Positions 48,000 to 56,844 of a DNA stretch of 64,000 bases are shown in pieces (position 1 is the stretch's first letter; each line of letters opens with the position of its first letter). A program made the translations under genes and the position numbers. This DNA is from Myxococcales bacterium. GTDB lineage: Bacteria > Myxococcota_A > Polyangia > Haliangiales > Haliangiaceae. Where the stretch lies: NCBI GenBank assembly GCA_016707895.1, contig JADJGV010000002.1, forward strand, positions 62,001-126,000. Direction: 5' to 3'. The notes beneath the pieces are model-generated. The model was not told where the DNA came from, searched no databases, and was given only the letters and a program-made list of their open reading frames with translations.

Positions 48000-48031
48000 C
48001 CATCCAGGGTAACCGACCCGCCGGGCCGGCG

Positions 48032-49519
48032 TCAGCGCGGCGTGCGGCGCAGCGCGCGCACCAGCCACCACGCGCACAGCGCCCACCACAGGTACAGCGG
48101 CACCAGCGACGCGTGGCCGGGCAGGCCGGCCTGCTGCCCCAGGTTCCAGGCCTGCTTGGGCCCCTTGGGCGGGTTGCCGGCCATGTCGATGCTCTGCCGC
48201 GAGATCGCCAGGTCGCCCTTCCACCAGTGCTTCCACACCACCGTCGAGTACGGCCGCTTGATCTTCTCGTCGAGCTCCGGCTTCACCGCGGTCGCCGCGA
48301 ACATGTGCGCGCCGCTCCACAGCACCGCCGCGCCCACCAGCGCCGCCGCCGGGATCAGCAGCGCGCGCGCCCGCCCGCGGGTCCACACCAGCACGCCGCC
48401 GCACAGGAGCACCGCGAACGGCAGCATCGGCACCACGTAGCGCGGGCCGGTCGCCCACCCGCCGTGCCACGGCTTGATCGACACGTTGAGCCACACGAAC
48501 GCGATCACCGCCCACGCCGCCAGCAGCACCTCGACGAGGTAGCGCCGGCCCAGCGCGATCGCGCCCGGCACCATCAGCACCAGCCACGGCATCGCGTACA
48601 GGAGCCCGCGGTGCTGGCCCCAGAACGTGCCCTTCACCGCCGGCCATTTCGGCGCGCCGATGCCCATGAACACGCCCGTCGACGGCTCCTTCCACACCGA
48701 GTACTTGTACGGGAAGGTGCCGGGGCTGCCGAACGCGACCGTGTGGTACAGCGCCAGCGCCCCCAGCGGCACCGCGCCGCCGAGCACCGCCCACGCCAGC
48801 GGCCGCCAGCCGGCGCGCCGCCACACCACCACCAGGCCGTAGGCGGCCATCGGCATCACCACCAGCATCGCCGGGTACTCGACGGCGCCGGCCAGGCCGA
48901 AGCAGCCGCCGATCGCGATCATCCGCGCTGGCGTCGCCGTGGCGTCGGCGTGGCGCAGCTCGACCAACAGCGTGAAGCCGATGATCAACAGCGAGCCCGA
49001 CAGCTGGTTGCCGTAGAGCAACGTCGAGTACGGCAGCGCCAGCGTCGCCAGGCTCCACACCAGCGCCAGCGCGTAGCCGTGCCAGCGGTCGAGCGACAGC
49101 GCGCGGGCCAGCCGCACCAGGAACACCGCGGCGATCGCCGCCGGCACGCCGATCGCGATCACGATCGACAGCCACGCCGCCCAGCCCAGCCAGGTCGTCG
49201 ACGGGTGCGCCGGCGAGCCCGCCAGCCAGTAGACGATCGCGTACGGCGGCGTGCACAGCCACGACGCGCCCGGCGCCTTGTCGCAGTAGTAGTGGCCGTC
49301 CTTCTTCGAGTCGTCTCCGGTGTTCTTCTCGAAGCGATCGATCGTGAGCCGGTGATCCTCGACCATCGCCCGCACCAGATCGAACCGCGAGTTCTGGTTC
49401 CAGCCGCCGGCCTGGTAGAAGTACGCGTAGGTCCCGAGCAAGAGCGCGATCAGCGCCGCGCCCGGCCGCCGCGCCAGCGCGCGCAACCAGGCTCCGCGAG
49501 AGGCGCGCGCGTCGGTCAC
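48032..49519 (-). CDS. Polytopic glycosyltransferase-like membrane protein
   Basis: 495 residues with about ten to eleven membrane helices. An early exterior loop carries DRFEKNTGDDSKKDGHYYCD and then KAPGASWLCTPPYA. This 'GHYYsDKAPG' pattern is shared by ArnT/PMT-like (GT39/GT83-type) lipid-linked-sugar transferases, in which an Asp or Glu near the first loop is catalytic. A WKHWWKG stretch lies near the C-terminus. The donor and acceptor are unknown. The start is GTG at 49519; the upstream frame crosses a divergent gene. Confidence 0.75.
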   Translation of the reverse strand: MTDARASRGAWLRALARRPGAALIALLLGTYAYFYQAGGWNQNSRFDLVRAMVEDHRLTIDRFEKNTGDDSKKDGHYYCDKAPGASWLCTPPYAIVYWLAGSPAHPSTTWLGWAAWLSIVIAIGVPAAIAAVFLVRLARALSLDRWHGYALALVWSLATLALPYSTLLYGNQLSGSLLIIGFTLLVELRHADATATPARMIAIGGCFGLAGAVEYPAMLVVMPMAAYGLVVVWRRAGWRPLAWAVLGGAVPLGALALYHTVAFGSPGTFPYKYSVWKEPSTGVFMGIGAPKWPAVKGTFWGQHRGLLYAMPWLVLMVPGAIALGRRYLVEVLLAAWAVIAFVWLNVSIKPWHGGWATGPRYVVPMLPFAVLLCGGVLVWTRGRARALLIPAAALVGAAVLWSGAHMFAATAVKPELDEKIKRPYSTVVWKHWWKGDLAISRQSIDMAGNPPKGPKQAWNLGQQAGLPGHASLVPLYLWWALCAWWLVRALRRTPR

Positions 49520-49558
49520 CGCCGCGTTGTACGACAGCCGCGCCCGGAAGTGGTATCG

Positions 49559-50428
49559 ATGGCCGTGCCCGTCGACCTGTCGGCAGCCGCGGCCCCGGTG
49601 CTCGCGACCCTGGCCGACCCGGCGTTCGCCGCCGCCGTCGCCGCCCGCGCCGACCTGCCGGTCGCGGCGGTGCAGGCCCGCCTCGCCGACATCGCCGGCG
49701 AGGCGCGGCTGGCGCTGGGGCACCTCGCCCGCCCGCGGCTGGCGCTGGCCGCCGGCCAGCGGGTGCTCGAGGTCGGCGCCGGCACCGGCGCGCTGTCGAC
49801 GATCCTGGCCCGCGCTGGCCTCGCGGTCACCGCGCTCGAGCCGATCGTCGCCGGCTTCGACCTGTTCGATCACGTCCACGCCGCGCTGCGCGCCCGCCAC
49901 CCGGACGCGCCGCCGCTCGATCGCCGCGAGGCCCGCGCGCTCGACCCCGCGCGCGACGGTCGCTTCGATCGCATCGTCAGCATCAACGTCCTCGAGCACT
50001 GCCGGCCGCTGGGGCCGACCCTCGACGCGCTGGCCGCGGTGCTGGCGCCCGGGGGCCGGATGCTGCACGCCTGCCCCAACTACCGCGTGCCCTACGAGCC
50101 GCACCTCGGCGCGTGGCTGGTGCCGGGGCGCCCGGCGTGGACCGCGCGGCTGCGCCCGCGGCTCGCCGCCGACGCCATCTGGCGCACGCTCAACTTCATC
50201 ACCGCCGGCGATCTGCGCCGGTCCGCGCGCCGCCACGGCCTCGAGCTCACCCTCGAGCCGGGCGTGCTCGGCGAGGCGATCGCCCGCATCGGCGAGGACC
50301 CCGCGTTCGCGCGGCGCCAGGGCGGCGTGGCCCGGGTGGCCCAGCTCGTCGAGCGCACCGGCCTGGCCGCGGCGCTGCCGGCGGCGTGGGTCACGCCGAT
50401 GGTCGCGATCGTCGTCCGCCCGGCCTGA
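49559..50428 (+). CDS. SAM-dependent methyltransferase
   Basis: 289 residues. An N-terminal helical cap of about 55 residues precedes a Rossmann domain: motif I VLEVGAGTGAL near residue 71, the acidic end of strand 2 in TALEPI near 93, and FDRIVSINVLEHC near 135. This is the class I type of sugar, lipid or quinone O-methyltransferases. The substrate is unknown. It diverges from the glycosyltransferase-like gene with 39 bp between the starts, so a shared role in envelope glycans is possible. Confidence 0.85.
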   Translation: MAVPVDLSAAAAPVLATLADPAFAAAVAARADLPVAAVQARLADIAGEARLALGHLARPRLALAAGQRVLEVGAGTGALSTILARAGLAVTALEPIVAGFDLFDHVHAALRARHPDAPPLDRREARALDPARDGRFDRIVSINVLEHCRPLGPTLDALAAVLAPGGRMLHACPNYRVPYEPHLGAWLVPGRPAWTARLRPRLAADAIWRTLNFITAGDLRRSARRHGLELTLEPGVLGEAIARIGEDPAFARRQGGVARVAQLVERTGLAAALPAAWVTPMVAIVVRPA

Positions 50429-50459
50429 TCAAATCGGCGGCGTGCGCTACCCTGGGCCC

Positions 50460-50714
50460 ATGGCTCTCGACCTCGAAGCGTTCCGCGCCGCGATCTTCAA
50501 GCGCGGCTTCCGCCAGTCGGACCCGCTGCGCCACCCGTGCCCGAAGTGCAACGCGCTCCAGAGCGTCGAGAAGTGGGTGCTGTTCGGCAAGACCGGCGGC
50601 CGCGACATCGACATCTGCATGGCCTGCGGCAAGTGCTCGTCGTGGCGCAAGCGCCCGCCCGAGGAGTCGCGCGAGGAGGACCTCGCGTTCGATCCCGAAG
50701 CGTTCATGAAGTGA
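50460..50714 (+). CDS. Small zinc-ribbon-like protein
   Basis: 84 residues. Two CxxC knuckles, HPCPKCNAL and DICMACGKCS, are 30 residues apart and would bind one zinc. The flanks are charged (RKRPPEESREED) and the tail ends FDPEAFMK. No signal or membrane segment is seen. It may be a nucleic-acid- or protein-binding module. It starts 31 bp after the methyltransferase and converges with the peptide transporter. Confidence 0.7.
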   Translation: MALDLEAFRAAIFKRGFRQSDPLRHPCPKCNALQSVEKWVLFGKTGGRDIDICMACGKCSSWRKRPPEESREEDLAFDPEAFMK

Positions 50715-50734
50715 TTGTCGCGCCGCGCTGACGC

Positions 50735-52414
50735 TCAGCTCCGGTAGTTGTCGACCATCCGGTAGCGGCGGGCCACGGCGACGAACATCGCGGCGGCGGC
50801 GAACGCGAACAGCGCGAAGAAGAACATCAGGAACGCGGTGATCGACATCCCGGTCGACGCCACGTGGCCCATCACGGCGTCGGTGCGCAGCGTCTTGTCG
50901 ACCAGCAGCACCCACAGGTTGCCGACGGTGACGGCCAGGCTCCAGAAGCTCATGATTACGCCCTTCATCGTCTTGGGCGCCTGGCTGTAGGCGAACTCGA
51001 GGCCGGTCGCCGACACCAGCACCTCGCCGGCGGTGAGCAGGATGTACGGCAGCAGCTGCCAGACGATCGGCATGTCGGTGCCGAGCCGCCAGGTCGCGCT
51101 CGGGCCCGGCGTCGCCGGCCGCCACACGCTGGCCAGGAACGTGCTGTTGTCGAGCACCACCTGCAACAGCGCGGCGACCACCCACGACGCGCCGGCCAGC
51201 GCGATGCCCGCCGACATCTTGCGCAGCGGCGCGAAGTCGTAGCCCAGCCGGCGCAGCCACGGGAACACGACGACGTTGTTGAGCGGGATCAGCAGGATCA
51301 CCAGCGCCGGGTTGAGCGCCTGCATCATCGCCGGCTCGAACCAGCCCGGCTTGGACATCGCGCCGGCCTGGAACACCCAGGTCGACGCCTTCTGATCGAA
51401 CAGCGACCAGAACGGCGTCACGAGGGCGAAGATCACCAGGATCCGCAGCACGCTGCGCACGCCGTCGACCGCCTCGTCGGGGTGGTGGCCGCGTGCGCGC
51501 TCGAGCTGCATCCACGCGCCGCCGCCCACGCCGACCAGCACCAGCACCAGCGCCAGGCACATCGCGATCACCAGGTCCTTGCCGCCGAAGCTGGTGCTGA
51601 GCGGCCAGCCGACCAGCGCCACCACCGCGGCGACCAGCCCGACGATCGCCAGCACCGTGCCGCCGATCCCGACCTGCGCGCGCCCGCCCACCACCTGCGC
51701 CGCCGGCAACCCGCCGCGCGGGCCGCGCAGCGCGGTCGCGATCACCCGCGAGAACGCGTGCGGATCCGGCGGCGCCGGCGGCACCCGCACGTAGCGCTTG
51801 CGCCCCAGCCAGAACGCGATCACCGCCAGGCCCATCAAGATGCCGGGGATGCCGAACGCCACCGACGCCGGGGTCAGGCCCCACCACCGCGCCGGCCCGT
51901 CGCCGCGCAGGAGCCGCGGCATCAGCAGCGACGCGAAGAACGAGCCGAAGTTGATGATCCAGTAGAACGCGTCGAACGCCACCTTGCCGAGGTGCTTGTT
52001 GGTCTGGTCGAACTGGTCGCCCATGAACGTCGACACCAGCGGCTTGATGCCGCCCGAGCCGATCGCGATCAGCAACAACCCGCCGTAGAACCCGTAGGGC
52101 TCGTCCTCGAAGATCGCCAGGCAGGCGTGGCCGACGACGTACAGCATCGACACCCACAGGATCGTCGAGTACTTGCCGAAGAACCGATCGGCCAGCCACC
52201 CGCCGAGCAGCGGGAAGAAGTACACGCCGATCACGAAGACGTGGAAGATGTCCTTGGCCTCGGCGTTGGCCTGGTCCTTCCCGAGGTGCGCGAAGAACGC
52301 GGCCGCGAGGAACGTCGTCAGGATGTTGCGCATCCCGTAGAACGAGAAGCGCTCACACCCCTCGTTGGCGATGATGAACGGGATCTGGCGCGGCATGCGC
52401 CCCGAGCTCGACAT
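50735..52414 (-). CDS. POT-family proton-dependent oligopeptide transporter
   Basis: 559-residue inner-membrane carrier with 12-14 helices. The N-terminal block NEGCERFSFYGMRN carries the E-x-x-E-R-like proton motif of POT/PTR proteins (here EGCERFSFYG). GGWLADRFFGKY follows helix 2, and FDQTNKHLGKVAFDAFYWIINFGS near 140-160 is the second family signature. It imports di- and tripeptides with protons. Together with three peptidases in the window this fits a protein-degrading lifestyle. Palindromic TGATCAG repeats lie upstream. Confidence 0.92.
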   Translation of the reverse strand: MSSSGRMPRQIPFIIANEGCERFSFYGMRNILTTFLAAAFFAHLGKDQANAEAKDIFHVFVIGVYFFPLLGGWLADRFFGKYSTILWVSMLYVVGHACLAIFEDEPYGFYGGLLLIAIGSGGIKPLVSTFMGDQFDQTNKHLGKVAFDAFYWIINFGSFFASLLMPRLLRGDGPARWWGLTPASVAFGIPGILMGLAVIAFWLGRKRYVRVPPAPPDPHAFSRVIATALRGPRGGLPAAQVVGGRAQVGIGGTVLAIVGLVAAVVALVGWPLSTSFGGKDLVIAMCLALVLVLVGVGGGAWMQLERARGHHPDEAVDGVRSVLRILVIFALVTPFWSLFDQKASTWVFQAGAMSKPGWFEPAMMQALNPALVILLIPLNNVVVFPWLRRLGYDFAPLRKMSAGIALAGASWVVAALLQVVLDNSTFLASVWRPATPGPSATWRLGTDMPIVWQLLPYILLTAGEVLVSATGLEFAYSQAPKTMKGVIMSFWSLAVTVGNLWVLLVDKTLRTDAVMGHVASTGMSITAFLMFFFALFAFAAAAMFVAVARRYRMVDNYRS

Positions 52415-52452
52415 CCGGGCACTCTACGTCAGGGCCGCGTCGACGCGAGGGG

Positions 52453-52488
52453 CTGATCAGCCCTGATCAGCGTTGATCAGCTGATCAG
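52453..52488. repeat. Four TGATCAG palindromes at 10, 10 and 8 bp spacing
   Basis: CTGATCAG begins at 52453, 52463 and 52481, and TTGATCAG at 52473. All share the palindrome TGATCA, nearly one per helical turn. They lie in the divergent gap between the peptide transporter and the IgGFc-binding lipoprotein. They could bind a regulator or fold into alternative hairpins. Confidence 0.7.
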
Positions 52489-52603
52489 CGCCGCCGCGCC
52501 GTGTCACGCGCTTACCGCTTCGTACATGGAGTGACACACCCGGATCGGCGCTGCGGTCCGTCGCGCACCGCGTGTTAGCGTGCGCGCGCCCGAGGAGGAA
52601 CCG

Positions 52604-54421
52604 ATGCGCCCGTTGATGCCCGCGTGCCTGCTGCTATCCCTCGTCGCCTGTGGCCCCTCGGTCACCGGCGGCGGCGACGACGACGACACCCTGATCGACG
52701 CCCGCGTCGACAGCCCGACCGGTGGCGCCTGCACACCCGGCGTCAACGTGTGCGTCGGCACCGAGGTCCACGCCTGCCTGCCCGACGGCACGGTCGGCCC
52801 GAGCCCGCTGCAGAACTGCGCGCCGATGACCTGCGTCGCCGGCCAGTGCATGACCGGCGGCGGCGCCACCACCTGCGCCGACGCCGAGGCCAGCCGCAGC
52901 TACCTCGGCTGCGAGTACTGGCCGGTCGATCTCGACAACGCCGTCGAGGTCAACGGCACCGAGTTCTTCCCCGGGCTCGGCTGCCCCGACCCCGCCGGCG
53001 GCGCGGGCTTCGTCCCCGCGGTCTCGATGCCGGTGTGCGCCCAAGGCGGCGTGCTGGCCGGGCTGTGCGACTACGGCATGAGCTGCGCTGACTCGCCCGG
53101 CAACACCTGCCAGACCATGAACATCTGCGTCCTCAACGCGCAGAAGTCGCCGTTCGCGGTCGTCGTCTCGAACCCGCAGCCGACCGCGGTGTCGGTCACG
53201 CTGACCAGCGCGACCGGCCAGACCGCGACCGACATGGTCGCGCCGGGCCAGGTCAAGGCGCTGTTCCCGCAGATGATGGGCCTGGCCGATCAGTCGCTCG
53301 ACTTCTCGGGCATCGAGGCCAAGGCCTACAAGCTGGTGTCGTCCGCGCCGATCGTCGCCTACCAGTTCAACCCGCTCGACAACGTCGGCGTGTTCTCCAA
53401 CGACGCGTCGCTGCTGATCCCGGCCCACGCCTACGACCTCGACTACACCGGCGTCAGCTACAAGACGCTGGTCCGGCGGCCGCTCAAGAACGACTACAAC
53501 GGCTACGTCACCGTCGTCGCCTCGGGCCCCGGCACCACCACCGTGATGGTGCGGCCCACCGCCGGCGTGCGCGCCGGCCTCAACGTCCCGGCGATCGCCG
53601 CGGGCGCCACCCAGAGCTTCACGCTCAACCAGTTCCAGACCCTGACCCTCGAGGCGGTCGGCAACGGCGACCTCACCGGCACCGCGATCACCTGCAGCCA
53701 GGCGTGCGGCGCGTTCGGCGGCCACGAGGCCACCAACCTGACCAACCAGGCGCAGTCGCCGTGCTGCGCCGACCACCTCGAGGATCAGCTGTTCCCCAAC
53801 AGCACCTGGGGCAAGGTCTACGTCGTCGCGCACTCCAAGACGCGCGCCAGCCCGGTGCCCGATCTGGTGCGGGTGATCGCCCAGCGCCCCAACACCACGG
53901 TCACCTTCAACCCGCCGCAGCCCGGCTGCGCCGCGGCGCTGGCGGCGGGCGCGTACTGCGACGTGTTCACGTCGGCCGACGTCGAGATCTCGGCCAACGA
54001 GCCGATCCAGGTCGCGCACTACCTGCTGTCGAACATCCAGACCGACACCGACGTCGGTGACCCGTCGATGGCGTTCGCGGTGCCGACCGAGCAGTACCGC
54101 TCGACGTACACGCTGCTGGTGCCGCAGCAGTACCAGGAGAACATCCTGTCGATCGTCACGCCGGCCGGCAGCACGGTGCGGCTCGACGGCACCGACATCA
54201 GCGGCCAGCTGGCGGCGTTCGGCGGCGGCACCTACAAGGCCGGCCGCGTCACCGTCGGCGCCGGGCCGCACACGCTCGACTGCCCCGGCACCTGCGGCGT
54301 CGAGGTCTACGGCTGGTCCGAGGCGGTGTCGTACATGTTCGCCGGCGGCCTCGACCTCGAGCAGATCGTGATCGGCCGCACCGCGGTCACCGCGCCGGTG
54401 CGCGAAGCCGTCACCCCCTGA
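52604..54421 (+). CDS. IgGFc-binding-domain-type lipoprotein
   Basis: 605 residues. The signal peptide ends in SLVAC (about residue 16) and is followed by GGGDDDDTLIDARVDSP, an acidic linker. A Cys-rich region (30-180) precedes a domain like the IgGFc-binding N-terminal fold (about 190-590): FAVVVSNPQPTAVSVTLTS, PIVAYQFNPLDN and FSNDASLLIPAHAY are the recurring blocks of that family. In myxobacteria such proteins are surface-exposed and probably adhesive; true IgG binding is not implied. ATG at 52604 has GAGGAGG upstream. Confidence 0.85.
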   Translation: MRPLMPACLLLSLVACGPSVTGGGDDDDTLIDARVDSPTGGACTPGVNVCVGTEVHACLPDGTVGPSPLQNCAPMTCVAGQCMTGGGATTCADAEASRSYLGCEYWPVDLDNAVEVNGTEFFPGLGCPDPAGGAGFVPAVSMPVCAQGGVLAGLCDYGMSCADSPGNTCQTMNICVLNAQKSPFAVVVSNPQPTAVSVTLTSATGQTATDMVAPGQVKALFPQMMGLADQSLDFSGIEAKAYKLVSSAPIVAYQFNPLDNVGVFSNDASLLIPAHAYDLDYTGVSYKTLVRRPLKNDYNGYVTVVASGPGTTTVMVRPTAGVRAGLNVPAIAAGATQSFTLNQFQTLTLEAVGNGDLTGTAITCSQACGAFGGHEATNLTNQAQSPCCADHLEDQLFPNSTWGKVYVVAHSKTRASPVPDLVRVIAQRPNTTVTFNPPQPGCAAALAAGAYCDVFTSADVEISANEPIQVAHYLLSNIQTDTDVGDPSMAFAVPTEQYRSTYTLLVPQQYQENILSIVTPAGSTVRLDGTDISGQLAAFGGGTYKAGRVTVGAGPHTLDCPGTCGVEVYGWSEAVSYMFAGGLDLEQIVIGRTAVTAPVREAVTP

Positions 54422-54473
54422 TCGGCGCGAATCCGCCCCACCGCGGGGGCGGCCTCGGCTAAGGTCTGCGGCG

Positions 54474-55514
54474 ATGCGCCGCTCCGTGTTGTTCGCCGCC
54501 TGTCTCGCCGCCGCGTGTGGCGGGACGCCCGCCGCCGATGACATCGACGTCCCCGACGCCAAGGTCGGCGGGCAGGTCGACGCCGCGATCGACGCACCGC
54601 CGCCCAAGGTGGTGCGGTTCGCGGCGATCGGCGACACCGGCAAGGGCAACACCGACCAGCGCGCGGTGGCGGTGGCGATGCGCGACGTGTGCGCGGCCCG
54701 CGGCTGCGACTTCGTGCTGATGCTGGGCGACAACATCTACGACTCGGGCGTCGACTCGACCAGCTCGCCCGAGTGGCAGACCAAGTTCGAGCAGCCGTAC
54801 GCCGACATCGACCTGCCGTTCTACGCGGTGCTCGGCAACCACGACTACGGCGGCAACATCGTCGGGCTCGACGTCGGCGGCCTCGGCAACGAGTGGAACC
54901 TCGGCCAGGTCGAGGTCGACTACACGCAGGTGTCGACCAAGTGGAAGATGCCGGCGACGCACTACACGCTCAAGCGCGGCCACGTCGGCTTCCTGATGCT
55001 CGACACCAACGCGATCATGTGGGGCAACACCACCTACGGCGACCAGGCCGCGTGGCTGCCGACCGCGATGCAGGAGCTGGCCGGCAGCGAGTGGATCTTC
55101 GTCGCCGGCCACCACCCGTACCGCTCCAACGGCGAGCACGGCAACGCCGGCAACTACGACGCGCCCGAGCTGCTCGGCATCCCGATCCCCAACCCCATCC
55201 CGCAGCTCAACGGCTCCGAGGTCAAGGCGTTCTTCGACGACCACCTCGCCGGCGTCGGCCAGGTGTACTTCGCCGGCCACGACCACAGCCGGCAGTGGCT
55301 CGACGAGGCCGACACGCTGGGTGGCACCGAGCTGATCGTCAACGGCGCCGGCGCCACCGTCACGTCGCTGCGCGATCGCGGCAACCAGTTCTTCTGGCAG
55401 GACGCGACGATCCCGGGCTTCCTGTACGTCACCGTCGTCGACGATCGCTTCACCGGCGAGTTCTTCGACAAGGCCGGCGTGTCGCAGTACACGCGGTCGT
55501 TCACCCACCCGTAG
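54474..55514 (+). CDS. Exported metallophosphatase (purple-acid-phosphatase-like)
   Basis: 346 residues. The signal peptide ends in CLAAAC (about residue 15), then a DIDVPDAKVGGQVDAAIDAP linker. The five metal-binding blocks are in order: GDTGKGN near 52, GDNIYDSG near 84, GNHDYGG near 120, GHHPYR near 209 and GHDHSRQ near 270. This fits a calcineurin-like phosphoesterase close to tartrate-resistant acid phosphatases. It would release phosphate outside the cell. It converges with the MgtC/DUF4010 gene after 7 bp. Confidence 0.88.
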   Translation: MRRSVLFAACLAAACGGTPAADDIDVPDAKVGGQVDAAIDAPPPKVVRFAAIGDTGKGNTDQRAVAVAMRDVCAARGCDFVLMLGDNIYDSGVDSTSSPEWQTKFEQPYADIDLPFYAVLGNHDYGGNIVGLDVGGLGNEWNLGQVEVDYTQVSTKWKMPATHYTLKRGHVGFLMLDTNAIMWGNTTYGDQAAWLPTAMQELAGSEWIFVAGHHPYRSNGEHGNAGNYDAPELLGIPIPNPIPQLNGSEVKAFFDDHLAGVGQVYFAGHDHSRQWLDEADTLGGTELIVNGAGATVTSLRDRGNQFFWQDATIPGFLYVTVVDDRFTGEFFDKAGVSQYTRSFTHP

Positions 55515-55521
55515 CGGGCCG

Positions 55522-56844
55522 TCAGGCCAGCGCGACGCCGACCAGCGCGGCGGCGATGGTGGCGACCGCGGCCAGCGCGAACACCGCGACCACGCGGCGG
55601 CCGAACGCCTTGCCGCCGCCGAAGTACGCCATCGCGCCCTTGGCGATGGTGTTGGACACCGCGGCGATCGTGATCGCAAGCGCGGCCCACGCCGGCGCGA
55701 TCGCTCCGGTCTTGCCGCTGTCGGCGGCGGCCAGCGTGATCGCGTCGACGTCGGTCACGCCCGACACCGCGGCGGCGACGTACAGGCCGTTCTCGCCGAA
55801 CCACCGCATCGCGAAGTGGGCGGCCAAGAGGACCGCGCACAGGATCGCGCCCCAGCCCAGCGCGCCCCACAGCTCGAACGGGTTCTTGAGCATGATCGTC
55901 GTCGGCGTCGTCGGCGCGTGCCGGCGGACCTGGCGCCAGGTGACGAACGCGGCGACCAGCAGCACCAGCGCCATCGCCGCCAGCGCGATCGCCACCTGCG
56001 CGCCGACCGCCGGCGAGATCGCCCAGGCGATCACCGCGACCCGGATCGGCATCACCGTGTTGGCCAGGAACGTCGCCAGCTGGCCGGGGCCGACCAGCTC
56101 GGGCGTGGCGCGGGCGGCGCGGGCCATCGACACCGTCACCGCGGTCGACGAGGTCAGGCCGCCGACCAGGCCGGCCAGGCCGCTGCCGCGGGCCGCGCCC
56201 AGCCAGCGCGTCAGCACGTAGCCGACGTACTGCACGCCGGCGATCAGCACGATGAACGTGCCGACCTTGCGCGGCGGCAGCGCGCCCCACGGATCCTGCG
56301 GCGCGGTCGGCACCAGCGGCAGCACGATCGCCACCAGCAACAGGAGCTGGAGGGTCGCGGTGATCTCGACCCGCCGCACCTTGCCGATGAAGGCGTGCAT
56401 CCACGGCTTGGCCACCAGCAGCATCGCGGTGCCCAGGCACAGCGCCACCGCCAGGCCGCGATCGTGGTGGACCACGGCGCCCAGCAGCACGACGACGATC
56501 GCCGCGACCTCGGTCGTGATGCCGCTGTGGTCGCGGTTGGCGATGATCTGCGCGCCCAGGATCGCCGCGACGCACACCAGCCCGATCGGCAAGACCCACG
56601 GCATGCCCTCGCTGAGGAACGCCAGGAGCCAGCCCACCAGCGACAAGAGCGCCAGCGTGCGCACGCCGGCGGCGATCTGACCCGGCGGGCGCGTGGCCTT
56701 CTCGGCCGGGATGTCGCCGGCGTCGAGCCCGTCGGCCACCTCGCTGTGCTCGCGCTCGAGCCCGACCACCATGCCGATGCCGATCGCGTACAACGCCTCG
56801 ATCAGATCGCCGCTCTGCATCCGCGGCCATCGTACCGCGGTCAC
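55522..56844 (-). CDS. MgtC/SapB-DUF4010 membrane protein
   Basis: 440 residues with about 11-12 helices. The first 150 residues are an MgtC/SapB-like domain (YAIGIGMVVGLEREHSE; RTLALLSLVGWLLA). The rest is DUF4010 (GGLTSSTAVTVSMARAAR, FGENGLYVAAAVSGVTDVDA). The family has been linked to Mg2+ or acid stress, but its transport activity is unsettled. GTG at 56844 overlaps the upstream stop by four bases (GTGA); ATG at 56820 would shorten it by eight residues and begins at the conserved part. Confidence 0.85.
   Translation of the reverse strand: MTAVRWPRMQSGDLIEALYAIGIGMVVGLEREHSEVADGLDAGDIPAEKATRPPGQIAAGVRTLALLSLVGWLLAFLSEGMPWVLPIGLVCVAAILGAQIIANRDHSGITTEVAAIVVVLLGAVVHHDRGLAVALCLGTAMLLVAKPWMHAFIGKVRRVEITATLQLLLLVAIVLPLVPTAPQDPWGALPPRKVGTFIVLIAGVQYVGYVLTRWLGAARGSGLAGLVGGLTSSTAVTVSMARAARATPELVGPGQLATFLANTVMPIRVAVIAWAISPAVGAQVAIALAAMALVLLVAAFVTWRQVRRHAPTTPTTIMLKNPFELWGALGWGAILCAVLLAAHFAMRWFGENGLYVAAAVSGVTDVDAITLAAADSGKTGAIAPAWAALAITIAAVSNTIAKGAMAYFGGGKAFGRRVVAVFALAAVATIAAALVGVALA

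Noticed and set aside
44904..48440. A 1178-codon plus-strand frame opposite the kinase gene
   Set aside because: No domains and Arg/Val/Gln bias; the kinase motifs on the minus strand are complete.
48113..49558. N-terminal extension of the methyltransferase through the glycosyltransferase gene
   Set aside because: Antisense, Arg/His-rich; the Rossmann protein starts well at ATG 49559.
49527..50459. N-terminal extension of the zinc-ribbon protein through the methyltransferase gene
   Set aside because: Arg/Ser/Pro-rich text in another frame of the methyltransferase; ATG 50460 starts a normal protein.
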